From assembly GCA_963778075.1 (NCBI GenBank), contig CAVZTJ010000016.1, positions 434,001-498,000 of the forward strand: a stretch of 64,000 bases of DNA, in the 5' to 3' direction. Each line of letters starts with the position of its first letter. Position 1 is the stretch's first letter. The stretch is from JASHPR01 sp963778075 (GTDB lineage: Bacteria; Actinomycetota; Actinomycetes; Streptosporangiales; Streptosporangiaceae). The translations under genes were made by a program, and so were the position numbers. Shown in pieces: positions 42,519 to 50,227 of this stretch. Under the pieces are notes generated by a model. It made no database searches and was not told the DNA's origin. It was given only the letters and a program-made list of their open reading frames with translations.

Positions 42519-43763
42519 ATGGCGGAGCCAGCCTCGACGCTCACGGCCGGCTCGGTCGGCACAGTCGAAACGCAGTACCTTGACCTGCCGGAGCCGGTAC
42601 GGCTCGACTGCGGGCAGGAACTCCATCCTATTCGCGTCGCTTATGAAACCTACGGCGCCCTCGCACCGCAGCGCGACAACGTCATCCTGGTGTGCCATGC
42701 GCTGAGCGGCGACGCCCACGCGGCGGGCTTCGCAAAAACACCGTCGGATGAGAGCACCCGCGACGGATTCGCGGCCGAAGACCGCGACGGCACGGCCGGC
42801 AAGAGCCTCGGCTGGTGGGACGGCATGATCGGCCCGGGCAAGGCATTCGACACCGACCGCTTCTTCGTCGTATCCACAAACCTGCTCGGCGGCTGCCGCG
42901 GGACGACGGGGCCGTCATCGATCGACCCGGCGACGGGCAAGCCGTACGGGCCGGACTTTCCCGTGATCACCGTCGCGGACATGGTGCGGACCGAGCGCGC
43001 GTTCCTGAACGCACTCGGGATCGAGCGGCTGGCGGCGGTGGCCGGGGGCTCGCTCGGCGGGATGCAGGCGTTCGAGTGGGCGATCCTGTTCCCCGATCAG
43101 GTCGATGCGATCGTGCCGATCGCCAGCACGCACGCCCTCCAGCCGCAGGGGGTGGCGTGGAACGCGATCGCGCGTGAGGCCATCCTGCGCGACCCGGCCT
43201 GGCAGGGCGGCCGCTACTACGGCACGGGCCGGACGCCCGATGCGGGCATGGGCGTGGCACGGATGGTCGGCCACGTCACCTACCTGTCCGGGCCGGCGCT
43301 GGCAGACAAGTTCGGCCGGCGGCTGCAGTTCGCCGATGACATCCGCTACACGATCACCGAGCCGGAGTTCGGTGTCGAGAGCTACCTGCGTCACCAGGCC
43401 GACTCGTTCGTCAAGCGCTTCGACGCCAACACCTACGTCTACACGTCGCGTGCGCTGACGTATTTCGATCTCGCGCGGCAGTACGGCGGCGGGTCGCTGG
43501 CCCGGGCGCTCGACGGCCTTTCCGCGCGGACGCTGCTGATCGCGTTCAGTTCCGACTGGCTGTACCCGCCGTCCGCGTCGGAGGAGATCGCCGGCGCGCT
43601 GCACGCGGCCGGCAAGCAGGCCGAACTGCACGTGATCGAGGCGCCATACGGCCACGACTGCTTCCTGCTCGAGGAGGCGCGGCAGACGCCGATTATCCGC
43701 CGGTTCCTGGGCCTGCATAACCTGGCCGGAGGAGTGACACGCCAGGGGAGGATGCCAACGTGA
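42519..43763 (+). CDS. metX: Homoserine O-acetyltransferase
   Basis: A 414-residue alpha/beta hydrolase-fold acyltransferase that activates homoserine with acetyl-CoA in methionine synthesis. It has the oxyanion segment CHALSGDAHAAG, LLGGCRGTTGPSS, the nucleophile S178 in GGSLGGMQ, the Asp in SSDWLYPP and the His in YGHDCFLLE. Length and motifs are normal. Acetyl versus succinyl preference was not resolved from sequence. The ATG at 42519 overlaps no gene. The stop overlaps the metY start (GTGA), so the two are coupled. Confidence 0.96.
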   Translation: MAEPASTLTAGSVGTVETQYLDLPEPVRLDCGQELHPIRVAYETYGALAPQRDNVILVCHALSGDAHAAGFAKTPSDESTRDGFAAEDRDGTAGKSLGWWDGMIGPGKAFDTDRFFVVSTNLLGGCRGTTGPSSIDPATGKPYGPDFPVITVADMVRTERAFLNALGIERLAAVAGGSLGGMQAFEWAILFPDQVDAIVPIASTHALQPQGVAWNAIAREAILRDPAWQGGRYYGTGRTPDAGMGVARMVGHVTYLSGPALADKFGRRLQFADDIRYTITEPEFGVESYLRHQADSFVKRFDANTYVYTSRALTYFDLARQYGGGSLARALDGLSARTLLIAFSSDWLYPPSASEEIAGALHAAGKQAELHVIEAPYGHDCFLLEEARQTPIIRRFLGLHNLAGGVTRQGRMPT

Positions 43764-45097
43764 CCGACAACGGCTCGCGGCCCGAGGAAGCCCGCGCGTT
43801 CGGGTTCGAGACGCGGCAGCTGCACGCCGGGCAACGGCCCGACCCGAACACGGGAGCGCGTGCCGTGCCGATCTTCCAGACGACCAGCTACGTGTTCGAG
43901 GACCCGGAATCGGCGGCGGCATACTTCAACCTGCAGGAGTACGGGAACACGTACTCGCGCATCATGAATCCGACCGTCGCGGTGTTCGAGGAACGGGTGG
44001 CGAACCTCGAGGGCGGCTGCGGCGCGGTCGCGTTCGCCAGCGGGCTCGCGGCGCAGGCCGCGGCGCTGTTCACGCTGCTGGAGCCGGGTGACCACATCGT
44101 TTCGTCCTCGGCGCTGTACGGCGGGACGGTGAACCAGTTCAAGCACGTGCTGCGCAAGATGAACGTGGAGCTGACGTGGGTCGATCCCGACGACCCGGAC
44201 GCCTGGCGGGACGCGATCCGCCCGAACACGAAGGCGTTCTTCGCCGAGACGATCGGCAACCCTGCCGGGAACGTCCTGGATATCGAGACCGTGGCGTCGA
44301 TCGCGCACTCCAGCGAGCTTCCGCTGATCGTGGACAACACGTTCGCGACGCCGTATCTGTGCCGCCCGATCGAATGGGGCGCCGACATCGTGATCCACTC
44401 GGCGACCAAGTTCATCGGCGGACACGGCACGAGCATCGGTGGCGTAGTCGTCGAATCCGGCACGTTCAACTGGTCGAATGGGCGGTTCCCGGTGGTCGCG
44501 GACCCGTCCCCCGCCTACCACGGCCTGCAGTTCCATGAGACATTCGGAACGTATGGGTACCTCATGAAGCTCCGCGCCGAGAGCCTCCGCGACCTCGGCG
44601 GCGCACTCTCACCGTTCAACGCGTTCCTGTTCCTGCAGGGGCTCGAGACGCTCTCGCTCCGGATGGAACGCCACGTCAACAACGCGATGGTGGTCGCGGA
44701 GTACCTCAGGACCCACGAGCTGGCGTCGAACGTGACGTACCCCGGCCTGCCGTCGAGCCGGTACCGGCCGCTGGTCGAGAAGTACCTGCCGCGCGGGGCC
44801 GGCGCGGTGTTCTCGTTCGACTGCGCCGGCGGCCGGGACGGCGGGCAGGACCTGATCCGGGGCATGACGCTCTGGTCCCACCTGGCGAACGTCGGCGACG
44901 CGAAGAGCCTCATCATCCACCCGGCGAGCACGACACACCGGCAGCTGAGCGACGACGAGCTGCGGGCGGCCGGTGTCGGGCCGGGGACCGTGCGGCTGTC
45001 GGTCGGCACCGAGTCCGTCGAGGACCTGATCTGGGATCTGGAACAGGGTTTCGCGCTGGTAGCCGCGACGGTGGAAAAGAAGGTAGCGACGGCATGA
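43760..45097 (+). CDS. metY: O-acetylhomoserine sulfhydrylase (aminocarboxypropyltransferase)
   Basis: A 445-residue PLP enzyme of the Cys/Met metabolism family that makes homocysteine from O-acetylhomoserine and sulfide. N-terminal GFETRQLHAGQRPDPNTGAR; YSRIMNPT; PLP lysine K217 in HSATKFIGGHGTSIGG; C-terminal HPASTTHRQLSDDEL and VRLSVGTE. The roughly 50 extra residues compared with MetB/MetC are typical of MetY. It starts with a GTG overlapping metX and overlaps the CoA-binding gene (ATGA). Confidence 0.96.
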   Translation: MTDNGSRPEEARAFGFETRQLHAGQRPDPNTGARAVPIFQTTSYVFEDPESAAAYFNLQEYGNTYSRIMNPTVAVFEERVANLEGGCGAVAFASGLAAQAAALFTLLEPGDHIVSSSALYGGTVNQFKHVLRKMNVELTWVDPDDPDAWRDAIRPNTKAFFAETIGNPAGNVLDIETVASIAHSSELPLIVDNTFATPYLCRPIEWGADIVIHSATKFIGGHGTSIGGVVVESGTFNWSNGRFPVVADPSPAYHGLQFHETFGTYGYLMKLRAESLRDLGGALSPFNAFLFLQGLETLSLRMERHVNNAMVVAEYLRTHELASNVTYPGLPSSRYRPLVEKYLPRGAGAVFSFDCAGGRDGGQDLIRGMTLWSHLANVGDAKSLIIHPASTTHRQLSDDELRAAGVGPGTVRLSVGTESVEDLIWDLEQGFALVAATVEKKVATA

Positions 45098-45576
45098 ACG
45101 ACCTCGCCCGGTACCAGGACCCGCTGACGATCCAGCGGGTACTCCACACGTCCAAGACGATCGCGATCGTGGGCCTGTCCGACAACGAGCTGCGGGCCAG
45201 CCACTTCGTCGGCTATTACCTCAAGCGGCACGGCTACCAGGTGATTCCGGTGAATCCCCGTAAGACGGAGATCCTCGGGCAAAAGTGCTATCCGAGCCTG
45301 CTGGACGTCCCCGAGCCGGTGGACATCGTGGACGTCTTCCGCGCACCGGACGCGCTGCCGGGGATCGCGCGGGACGCCGTGGCGATCCACGCCAGCACGC
45401 TCTGGTGCCAGTTCGGCGTGATCAACGAGGAAGGCGCCCGGATCGCCGAGGAGGGCGGCCTGACGGTGATCATGGACCGCTGCCTCAAGGTGGAACACGC
45501 GCGCTACCTGGGCCGGATGCACTGGCTGGGCTTCAACACCCAGCGCATCACGTCCGTCCGTTCCGGGATTCAGTAG
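45094..45576 (+). CDS. CoA-binding domain protein (YccU-like)
   Basis: A 160-residue single Rossmann-like CoA-binding domain. Motifs: TIAIVGLSDNELRASHFVGYYL, VIPVNPRKTEILG, VDIVDVFR and the conserved C in IMDRCLKVEH. Similar proteins commonly follow metY in actinobacteria; the function is unknown but a link with sulfur or CoA metabolism is suggested by context. Third gene of the metX operon. Confidence 0.9.
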   Translation: MNDLARYQDPLTIQRVLHTSKTIAIVGLSDNELRASHFVGYYLKRHGYQVIPVNPRKTEILGQKCYPSLLDVPEPVDIVDVFRAPDALPGIARDAVAIHASTLWCQFGVINEEGARIAEEGGLTVIMDRCLKVEHARYLGRMHWLGFNTQRITSVRSGIQ

Positions 45577-45619
45577 CTCACGGAAGTCACCGCCTGACGC
45601 GACGCGCCAGTAGCCTTTT

Positions 45620-45997
45620 GTGGTGACAGCGACCCCGCCACTGGCAGATGAAGACCTTGTCGCCGTAGCCGGAGAACGGGAGACCCTGGAAGGGTTCCTT
45701 GAGTACCACCGCAAGGCGCTGAGCGGAAAGCTTCGCGGCCTGTCCGAGGAGGACGCCCGGCGGCGCCTGGTGCCCTCGCTGACCACCATGCTCGGGCTGG
45801 TCCGGCACGCCGCGGCCGTGGAACGCAACTGGTTCCAGCACTACCTGGGCGGCACGCCGCGCGAGGAGATCACCGGGAACGCCCGCGGTGACGCCCCGAG
45901 CTGGGACGTTGCTGGCCAGACCAGCACCAGATCCGCGGGACGCCCTCAGCCGGTGGCCGGGGGGTCTTCGCTATCCTCGCCGACCTCCGGGAGGTAG
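45620..45997 (+). pseudogene. DinB/DUF664-like protein, C-terminally truncated
   Basis: The first 95 residues match the DinB/DUF664 four-helix family (LEGFLEYHRKALSGKLRGLS, LVPSLTTMLGLVRHAAAVER, then NWFQHYLGG). Normal members have about 165-180 residues. After PSWDVA the sequence turns into Ser/Arg/Gly-rich text that overlaps the 3' end of the convergent small gene, so the C-terminal half, including later metal-binding His residues, is gone. GTG at 45620 or 45623 begins it. Confidence 0.7.
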
Positions 45998-46203
45998 GGC
46001 GTGACCATCTCGATAAGGCGCTGCGGCACGGTAGCCAACTGAGCGGCGGCGGCGCGCATGTCTTCGTCGGTCGTGCTGCCGATCAGGTCGGTTTCGTCGG
46101 TGGTAAAGGGCCTGCCGTCCCGGTGCACGAATCGCTGGTCGGCACCGTCGCCCTTTACCTCGAAGTCGGTGAGCAGCGCGACTACCTCGGGTCGAGCGGC
46201 CAT
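45946..46203 (-). CDS. Small hypothetical protein (85 aa)
   Basis: An acidic 85-residue protein with no family I recognise (opens AARPEVVALLTDFEVKGDGA; ends EVGEDSEDPPATG). ATG 46203 has GAGAGGGA at good distance, and codon use fits the genome, which supports a real gene. Its 3' end overlaps the truncated DinB-like frame. Confidence 0.65.
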   Translation of the reverse strand: MAARPEVVALLTDFEVKGDGADQRFVHRDGRPFTTDETDLIGSTTDEDMRAAAAQLATVPQRLIEMVTPYLPEVGEDSEDPPATG

Positions 46204-46381
46204 AGTGATTCCCTCTCTTGGCTTACGCGGGCGCTCAGCGAGCCGGCCGGTGGCGGCCTGCTCACAGGATCACTCTTGCACGAGAATGCGCCGCTGCAGG
46301 TGGCCGACCCGATCGCACAGCAGGCCTGCCGGCCTGGCTTACCGTGGTGATCATTAGCCGGCGACGGATATCCTGAATGAC

Positions 46382-46717
46382 ATGGAGAGCAGCCGGGCGA
46401 GTGACAAAATCCCCGGAGCTAGGGTGCGCTTCAAGCGCCCGCTGCCAGCCGAGGTCTCATCCGGCGCCAAGCCACGGGAGTGGCTGGCGCTCCCTGACGG
46501 GGCCGTCCAGGAAGCCAAGACCGAGGGGCCCGTTCTTGCCCTGGTTGGACATCCACTGCCGTACCAGCCAGGTCGCGCCGAGCGGCGAAGCGGCATGCCC
46601 AGCGAGGTCATAACGGCCGACCGCGTGCCTAATTCATGCACGTGCTCGTGGGCATATTCTCACGGAAAGCTGACTTTGAAGCACTATAACGCGGCATGCC
46701 AGGTACACCCGGCCTGA
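46382..46717 (+). CDS. Hypothetical protein, weakly supported
   Basis: A 111-residue frame (ESSRASDKIPGARVRFKRPL start, Cys-containing end NSCTCSWAYSHGK). Third-position GC is high in the first two thirds, and falls in the last third, where it overlaps the convergent methyltransferase-like gene. No ribosome site is convincing and no domain is recognised. It may not be a gene. Confidence 0.3.
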   Translation: MESSRASDKIPGARVRFKRPLPAEVSSGAKPREWLALPDGAVQEAKTEGPVLALVGHPLPYQPGRAERRSGMPSEVITADRVPNSCTCSWAYSHGKLTLKHYNAACQVHPA

Positions 46718-47183
46718 GAATGAGCCCGTGATTCGCCGGGCCGCTGAACGCGAGCGTTACCCGTTCCGCCATCCCGCCGAGAGAATTGTGGAACTCGCTA
46801 ATCTGCCCGATTAGCTCATCACGCCCCAGGCGGCGGTCGCGGGCCCAGAAATTACAGCACGGCACGACCAGCACGGCTACCGTCGCTGCGGATTCGACAA
46901 CGCTGCGGAGAGCCTGGTCGGGGTGCAGGCCGACGACCAGGTCGTAGTAGTCGGCCATCTCCGGCGTAAAAAGCTCGGCCCTGGCCGGCACCCCTTTCAG
47001 CGCCCAGCCGCGCGGATCGACGACCTCCGCCTCGAAGCCGAAACGCTTGCGGAGTATCCGGGTCAGCATTCCCTGCCCGCCGGCTACGTCGGCGACATAC
47101 CGCGCATCCGGAAAGCGATCGGCTATGAAACGCGCGACCACCTCGAAGCGGGCCGGATCTCCGTGAAAGCGGTGCCGGGTCAT
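46629..47183 (-). CDS. SAM-dependent methyltransferase-like protein
   Basis: A 184-residue Rossmann-type protein. FADRFPDARYVADVAGGQGML-like segment at 18-40 contains the SAM motif I (VADVAGGQGM), VVDPRGWALKG gives the acidic second strand, and DLVVGLHPDQAL with VLVVPCCNFWARDRRLGR follow. The Pro-Cys-Cys-Asn-Phe-Trp motif is in the place of motif IV. Substrate unknown. The last 20 residues are less GC-biased and overlap the doubtful opposite frame. Confidence 0.7.
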   Translation of the reverse strand: MTRHRFHGDPARFEVVARFIADRFPDARYVADVAGGQGMLTRILRKRFGFEAEVVDPRGWALKGVPARAELFTPEMADYYDLVVGLHPDQALRSVVESAATVAVLVVPCCNFWARDRRLGRDELIGQISEFHNSLGGMAERVTLAFSGPANHGLILRPGVPGMPRYSASKSAFRENMPTSTCMN

Positions 47184-47213
47184 CAGGCTCCCAACCGCGG
47201 GCGTGCAGCCAGG

Positions 47214-47369
47214 TTACTGGTGCGAGCGGCGCGGGCGGAGCTTGATCCAGGCCAGGACGCCAACGGCAGCCAGCAGCAGCAGCCACGGCGAGAACAGGAG
47301 GTGGACGACGGCGCTGAAGATGATGATGGCGATTATGGCGACCGCGACGAGGGCGATGAGCGCGAACAT
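47214..47369 (-). CDS. Small membrane protein (51 aa)
   Basis: Two hydrophobic helices (FALIALVAVAIIAIIIFSAV and LLFSPWLLLLAAVGVLAWI) and a basic tail KLRPRRSHQ. ATG 47369 is preceded by GGAG. Such lone small membrane proteins are common in actinobacteria; no function is known. Confidence 0.65.
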   Translation of the reverse strand: MFALIALVAVAIIAIIIFSAVVHLLFSPWLLLLAAVGVLAWIKLRPRRSHQ

Positions 47370-47601
47370 TTTGATCGTTCTCCGTTTGGTGTCGTAGTGG
47401 TTTTGCCGACACCTCAAGACTGCCGCCGCCGGCTGCCCGCGCCAATCGGGGTCAGCCCCGGTTCAACCCGGAGATTCATCCCGTAGTTATCCGGGTCAAC
47501 CCTGGCCCCGGGCATTCGGCCGACTCGGGGCCATTTTCGCCGCTCGGTCGGCGTTGCGGCTGCGGTGTCCGCACAGGTCAGCGACGGGTCGGCGAGGGAT
47601 G

Positions 47602-47644
47602 CGTACGTCACGTACTTGACGTACGTCGCGGCATCGGATTTACT
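47602..47644 (+). promoter_or_regulatory. Promoter and operator of the toxin-antitoxin pair
   Basis: A perfect inverted repeat CGTACGTCA-N6-TGACGTACG (47602-47625) overlaps the -35 element TTGACG (47616-47621). A 17-base spacer leads to TTTACT (47639-47644). The ATG of the antitoxin follows 33 bases later behind CGGAGG. This is the layout expected for autorepression by the antitoxin complex. Confidence 0.7.
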
Positions 47645-47676
47645 GGCCGTACTGGCCCGCTACGGAGGATTCATTC

Positions 47677-48093
47677 ATGCCCGCCGTCCACTACGACAGC
47701 TACTCTGAGGCCCGCGCGCATCTGAAGGAAGTCCTCGATGCCGCAGAGAGCGGCTGCCTGGTAACCGTGCGACGGGAACATCGACAGGCAGTGGTCCTTG
47801 ACGCCGATAGGCTGCGGCACTTTCTGGCTAGCTGTGTGCCGTCAGCTGCCCAGGTGGTCCCTGAAGAGGGCGGCTGGTCCGCCTTCATCCCAGGCTTGCC
47901 AGTCGCCGCCGATGGCGCCACCTTTGACGAGGCAATCGATGAACTGGCCCTCGCACTTCGCGAATACGCCGACGACTGGCACGACCGGTTGCAGCATGCC
48001 CCCAATCACCGGGAACACTGGGGAATCGTCCAGCTTGTCGGACTCAGCGACGATGATCAACTGCACGACTGGCTCATAGGTTCGGCACGGTGA
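47677..48093 (+). CDS. Antitoxin with Phd/YefM N-terminal and HicB-like C-terminal domains
   Basis: A 138-residue protein. Residues 1-55 (YDSYSEARAHLKEVLDAAES, TVRREHRQAVVLDADRLRHF) follow the Phd/YefM DNA-binding antitoxin pattern. Residues about 68-105 (GGWSAFIPGLPVAADGATFD and EAIDELALALREYADDW) look like a HicB partial RNase H-like domain. One protein would thus combine promoter binding and toxin neutralisation. ATG 47677 has CGGAGG eight bases ahead. It overlaps the toxin gene by GTGA. The domain split is my reading of motifs, not a search. Confidence 0.8.
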   Translation: MPAVHYDSYSEARAHLKEVLDAAESGCLVTVRREHRQAVVLDADRLRHFLASCVPSAAQVVPEEGGWSAFIPGLPVAADGATFDEAIDELALALREYADDWHDRLQHAPNHREHWGIVQLVGLSDDDQLHDWLIGSAR

Positions 48094-48518
48094 CGTGGCC
48101 AGCTCCCACCCGTAGTGATCACGAAACCTTCTGCACGACAGAAGGGTGGGAGCTCGTCCGTGATTCTCGAGACAGAACCGGCACCCACCACGTCACGTAT
48201 GAGCTCCACCTTCGCGACGGGCGAATCCTGCGAACCCGGATCTCGCATCCGCCAGATCGGACCACCTACGGAAAGTCAATCTGGTCCCACATTCTGAGGG
48301 ATCAGCTCTCTGTCAGCGAAGCTGAGTTCTGGGCATGCGTACAGAACAAGGTCAAGCCGGACCGGGGTGAGCCCAAGATGCCGGAAGAGGCCCTTCCCGC
48401 CGATCTAGTCCACCTGCTCATCACGCGCCTCGGCCTCAGCGAAGCTGAGATAGCGGGGATGACCAGGAAAGATGCGATCGCACGGATGCAGGAGCACTGG
48501 AGCAAGCCACCCGAGTAG
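48090..48518 (+). CDS. Toxin of the Phd/HicB-linked module (HicA-like, extended)
   Basis: A 142-residue protein, GTG start overlapping the antitoxin. The core TEGWELVRDSRD, TGTHHVTYEL, LRTRISHPPDRTTYGKSIWS and HILRDQLSVSEAEFW has the order of a HicA toxin (GW, then G-x-HH, then a late helix), but with insertions; HicA proteins have only about 60 residues. After it comes a helical tail LPADLVHLLITRLGLSEAEI. Similar actinobacterial proteins are annotated as cytotoxic translational repressors. The expected action is mRNA cleavage or translation block; the candidate catalytic His is in GTHH. The gene order, antitoxin first, differs from standard hicAB. Confidence 0.75.
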   Translation: MTWPAPTRSDHETFCTTEGWELVRDSRDRTGTHHVTYELHLRDGRILRTRISHPPDRTTYGKSIWSHILRDQLSVSEAEFWACVQNKVKPDRGEPKMPEEALPADLVHLLITRLGLSEAEIAGMTRKDAIARMQEHWSKPPE

Positions 48519-48529
48519 GCGCTTGACCC

Positions 48530-49281
48530 CTACTGGTGAGCACCGGCCGTGCTGAGCGGGGCTAGCGGGAAGTTCTGGTCGAAGACGTTCTCGGGATCGT
48601 AGGTCGCCTTCGGCTCGCGGAGCCGGGTGAGGGTGCTGCCGGGAAACGCGTCGTGCAGGCGCTGCGGGCGCTGGTCCGTCTCGAAGCTCAGGTAGAGGCC
48701 GTCCAGGTGCGGGCGCAGCTCGTCCCAGTGGGCGTGGAAACGGCGGGCGTCCCCGCCCACCGAGGAGACGTTGAAGTTCTGGCGGCGATCGTGAGCCCGA
48801 ACTTGCGGACCAGGAACCCGATCCCGCCCGCCGTGGCCAGTCCCCCCACCCCGACGTCGCCGTAGTCGCCGCTGCTCATCGCCAGGCCGGACGGCGCGAG
48901 CGACTGCGCCACGCGTCCCCAGCTCGTCCCCGGCCCGACCCGCATCCGGGTACCGTTCAGGCTGATGGTTCCGAGCCCGGAAAGGTCGATCACGATCCCG
49001 CCGTCGTTGGTGGACCGGCCGCTGATTCCATGACCTCCGGAACGCACGGCAAGTGGGACCATCTGCTTCCGGGCGAAAGCGAGCGCCTCGGCGACCTCCG
49101 CCGTCGTGCCCGGCCGCAGTACAAGACCCGGGCTACCCGAGCGCAGGTACGTGGAGCGCACCTTGGGATACGCCTTGTCCCCGGGTTCGACGGCCGTGGC
49201 CCGCAGCGCGGCTGGCACCGCGTCGTAGCCGATGCCGCCACGCCGGAGCTCAAGGACTTTTGGCTGCTCGGCGGCCGGCAC
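48530..49281 (-). pseudogene. FAD-linked oxidase (BBE type), internally deleted
   Basis: The N-terminal part is a FAD-binding type 4 domain: SGSPGLVLRPGTTAEVAEAL, VRSGGHGISGRST with the FAD-linking His, and SSGDYGDVGVGGLATAGGIG. After KFGLTI the frame jumps; in another frame the sequence continues NFNVSSVGGDARRFHAHWDE and ends in the BBE motif YDPENVFDQNFPLA. About 200 central residues of a normal 450-residue enzyme are missing, so this is a deletion remnant, not merely a sequencing slip. The start, ATG 49281 or upstream, abuts a carboxylesterase fragment on the other strand. Confidence 0.8.
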
Positions 49282-49284
49282 GCC

Positions 49285-49780
49285 GTCCGGGCAGGTGGTG
49301 CGGGCCGCGGTGATCGCGGCCGAGTACCCGCTCGGCGCGTACCCATCGCCGCCGGTCGCCTTCAGCGCCCTGCTCAGCGACGCCTACTTCGCGTGCCCGG
49401 CGCTGCAGATCGACCGGTGGACCTCAAAGTGGGTGCCGACCTTCGCCTATGAGTTCAACGACGACAACGCGCCGCTCCGCTATCCGCCGCCGCTGACCGG
49501 CCCGCCCGTGGCGACGCACAAGTCCGAGTTTCCCTACCTGTTCGACCTGCCGGACGCGCCACTCCAGGAACCGCTCAGCCCGGACCAGCAGGCGCTCGCG
49601 GCCACCATGCGGACCGCCTGGGCGAACTTCACGGCCACCGGCAACCCGGCGTCCGGTGACGCGGATTGGCCAGCGTTCGGCGCGGACGGCACCAACTTGC
49701 TGTCGCTCATTCCGCCGCGGCCGCGGGTCGAGACGGACTTCGCCGCCCGGCACCACTGCGCGTTCTGGGACGCCGGGTAA
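49285..49780 (+). pseudogene. Carboxylesterase type B, C-terminal fragment
   Basis: About 160 residues that match the end of para-nitrobenzyl-esterase-like enzymes: FSALLSDAYFACPALQIDRW, VPTFAYEFNDDNAP, the catalytic His segment ATHKSEFPYLFDL, MRTAWANFTATGNP and RHHCAFWDAG. The nucleophile domain (GESAG) is absent because the frame runs directly into the oppositely oriented FAD remnant. It marks an old rearrangement endpoint near 49285. Confidence 0.8.
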
Positions 49781-49786
49781 CGACAC

Positions 49787-50227
49787 CTAGGAGCCGGGTA
49801 GTGGCACCTGGGACCCGCATGCTTCACGGTGTTGAGCGCCTTGGCGGCTAAAGCGACTGGGCCGGTGCCGCGCGCGCTTATCGGCACCGGGGTCCCGGAG
49901 TCGCTGAGCGCAACAAACACGAGTTGCCCTCGAGGATGTTGCGTGTTTGCGAGCCTGAACGCCCTCCACGTCGATGCGAGCCGCCACCGTCATGGACGTC
50001 GTGGCCGAGGAGATTACCTCCGCCGTGATCGTCAGAAACTCGCCGACATAGCAGGGCGCGACAAAGCGCATGTTCACCACGGATGCCGTGGCGACGCGCC
50101 GCCCGCAGTACCGCGACGCGGCGACGCTCGCGATGCGGTCCGCTAGCTGCATGAGCCAGCCGCCGAACATCACCCCTGACGGGTTCGCGTCGCGCGCGGT
50201 GGCTACCTCGATCGAGACGGCGTTCAT
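49787..50227 (-). pseudogene. Acyl-CoA thioesterase (hotdog), frameshifted near the 3' end
   Basis: Hotdog-fold thioesterase: NPSGVMFGGWLMQLADRIAS, VVNMRFVAPCYVGEFLTITA, ATTSMTVAARIDVEGVQARK. Near 49925 the frame is lost and the expected strand VFVALSDSGTPVPI appears in another frame, which then has no nearby stop. The ATG at 50227 overlaps the ligase stop (ATGA), so it was the last gene of the leftward acyl-CoA operon. It would release CoA from acyl-CoA intermediates. Confidence 0.8.

Noticed and set aside
47418..47600. Inverted GGGTCAACC/GGTTCAACCC-like repeats as a structured RNA
   Set aside because: The arms match only partly and no family is recognisable; left unannotated.
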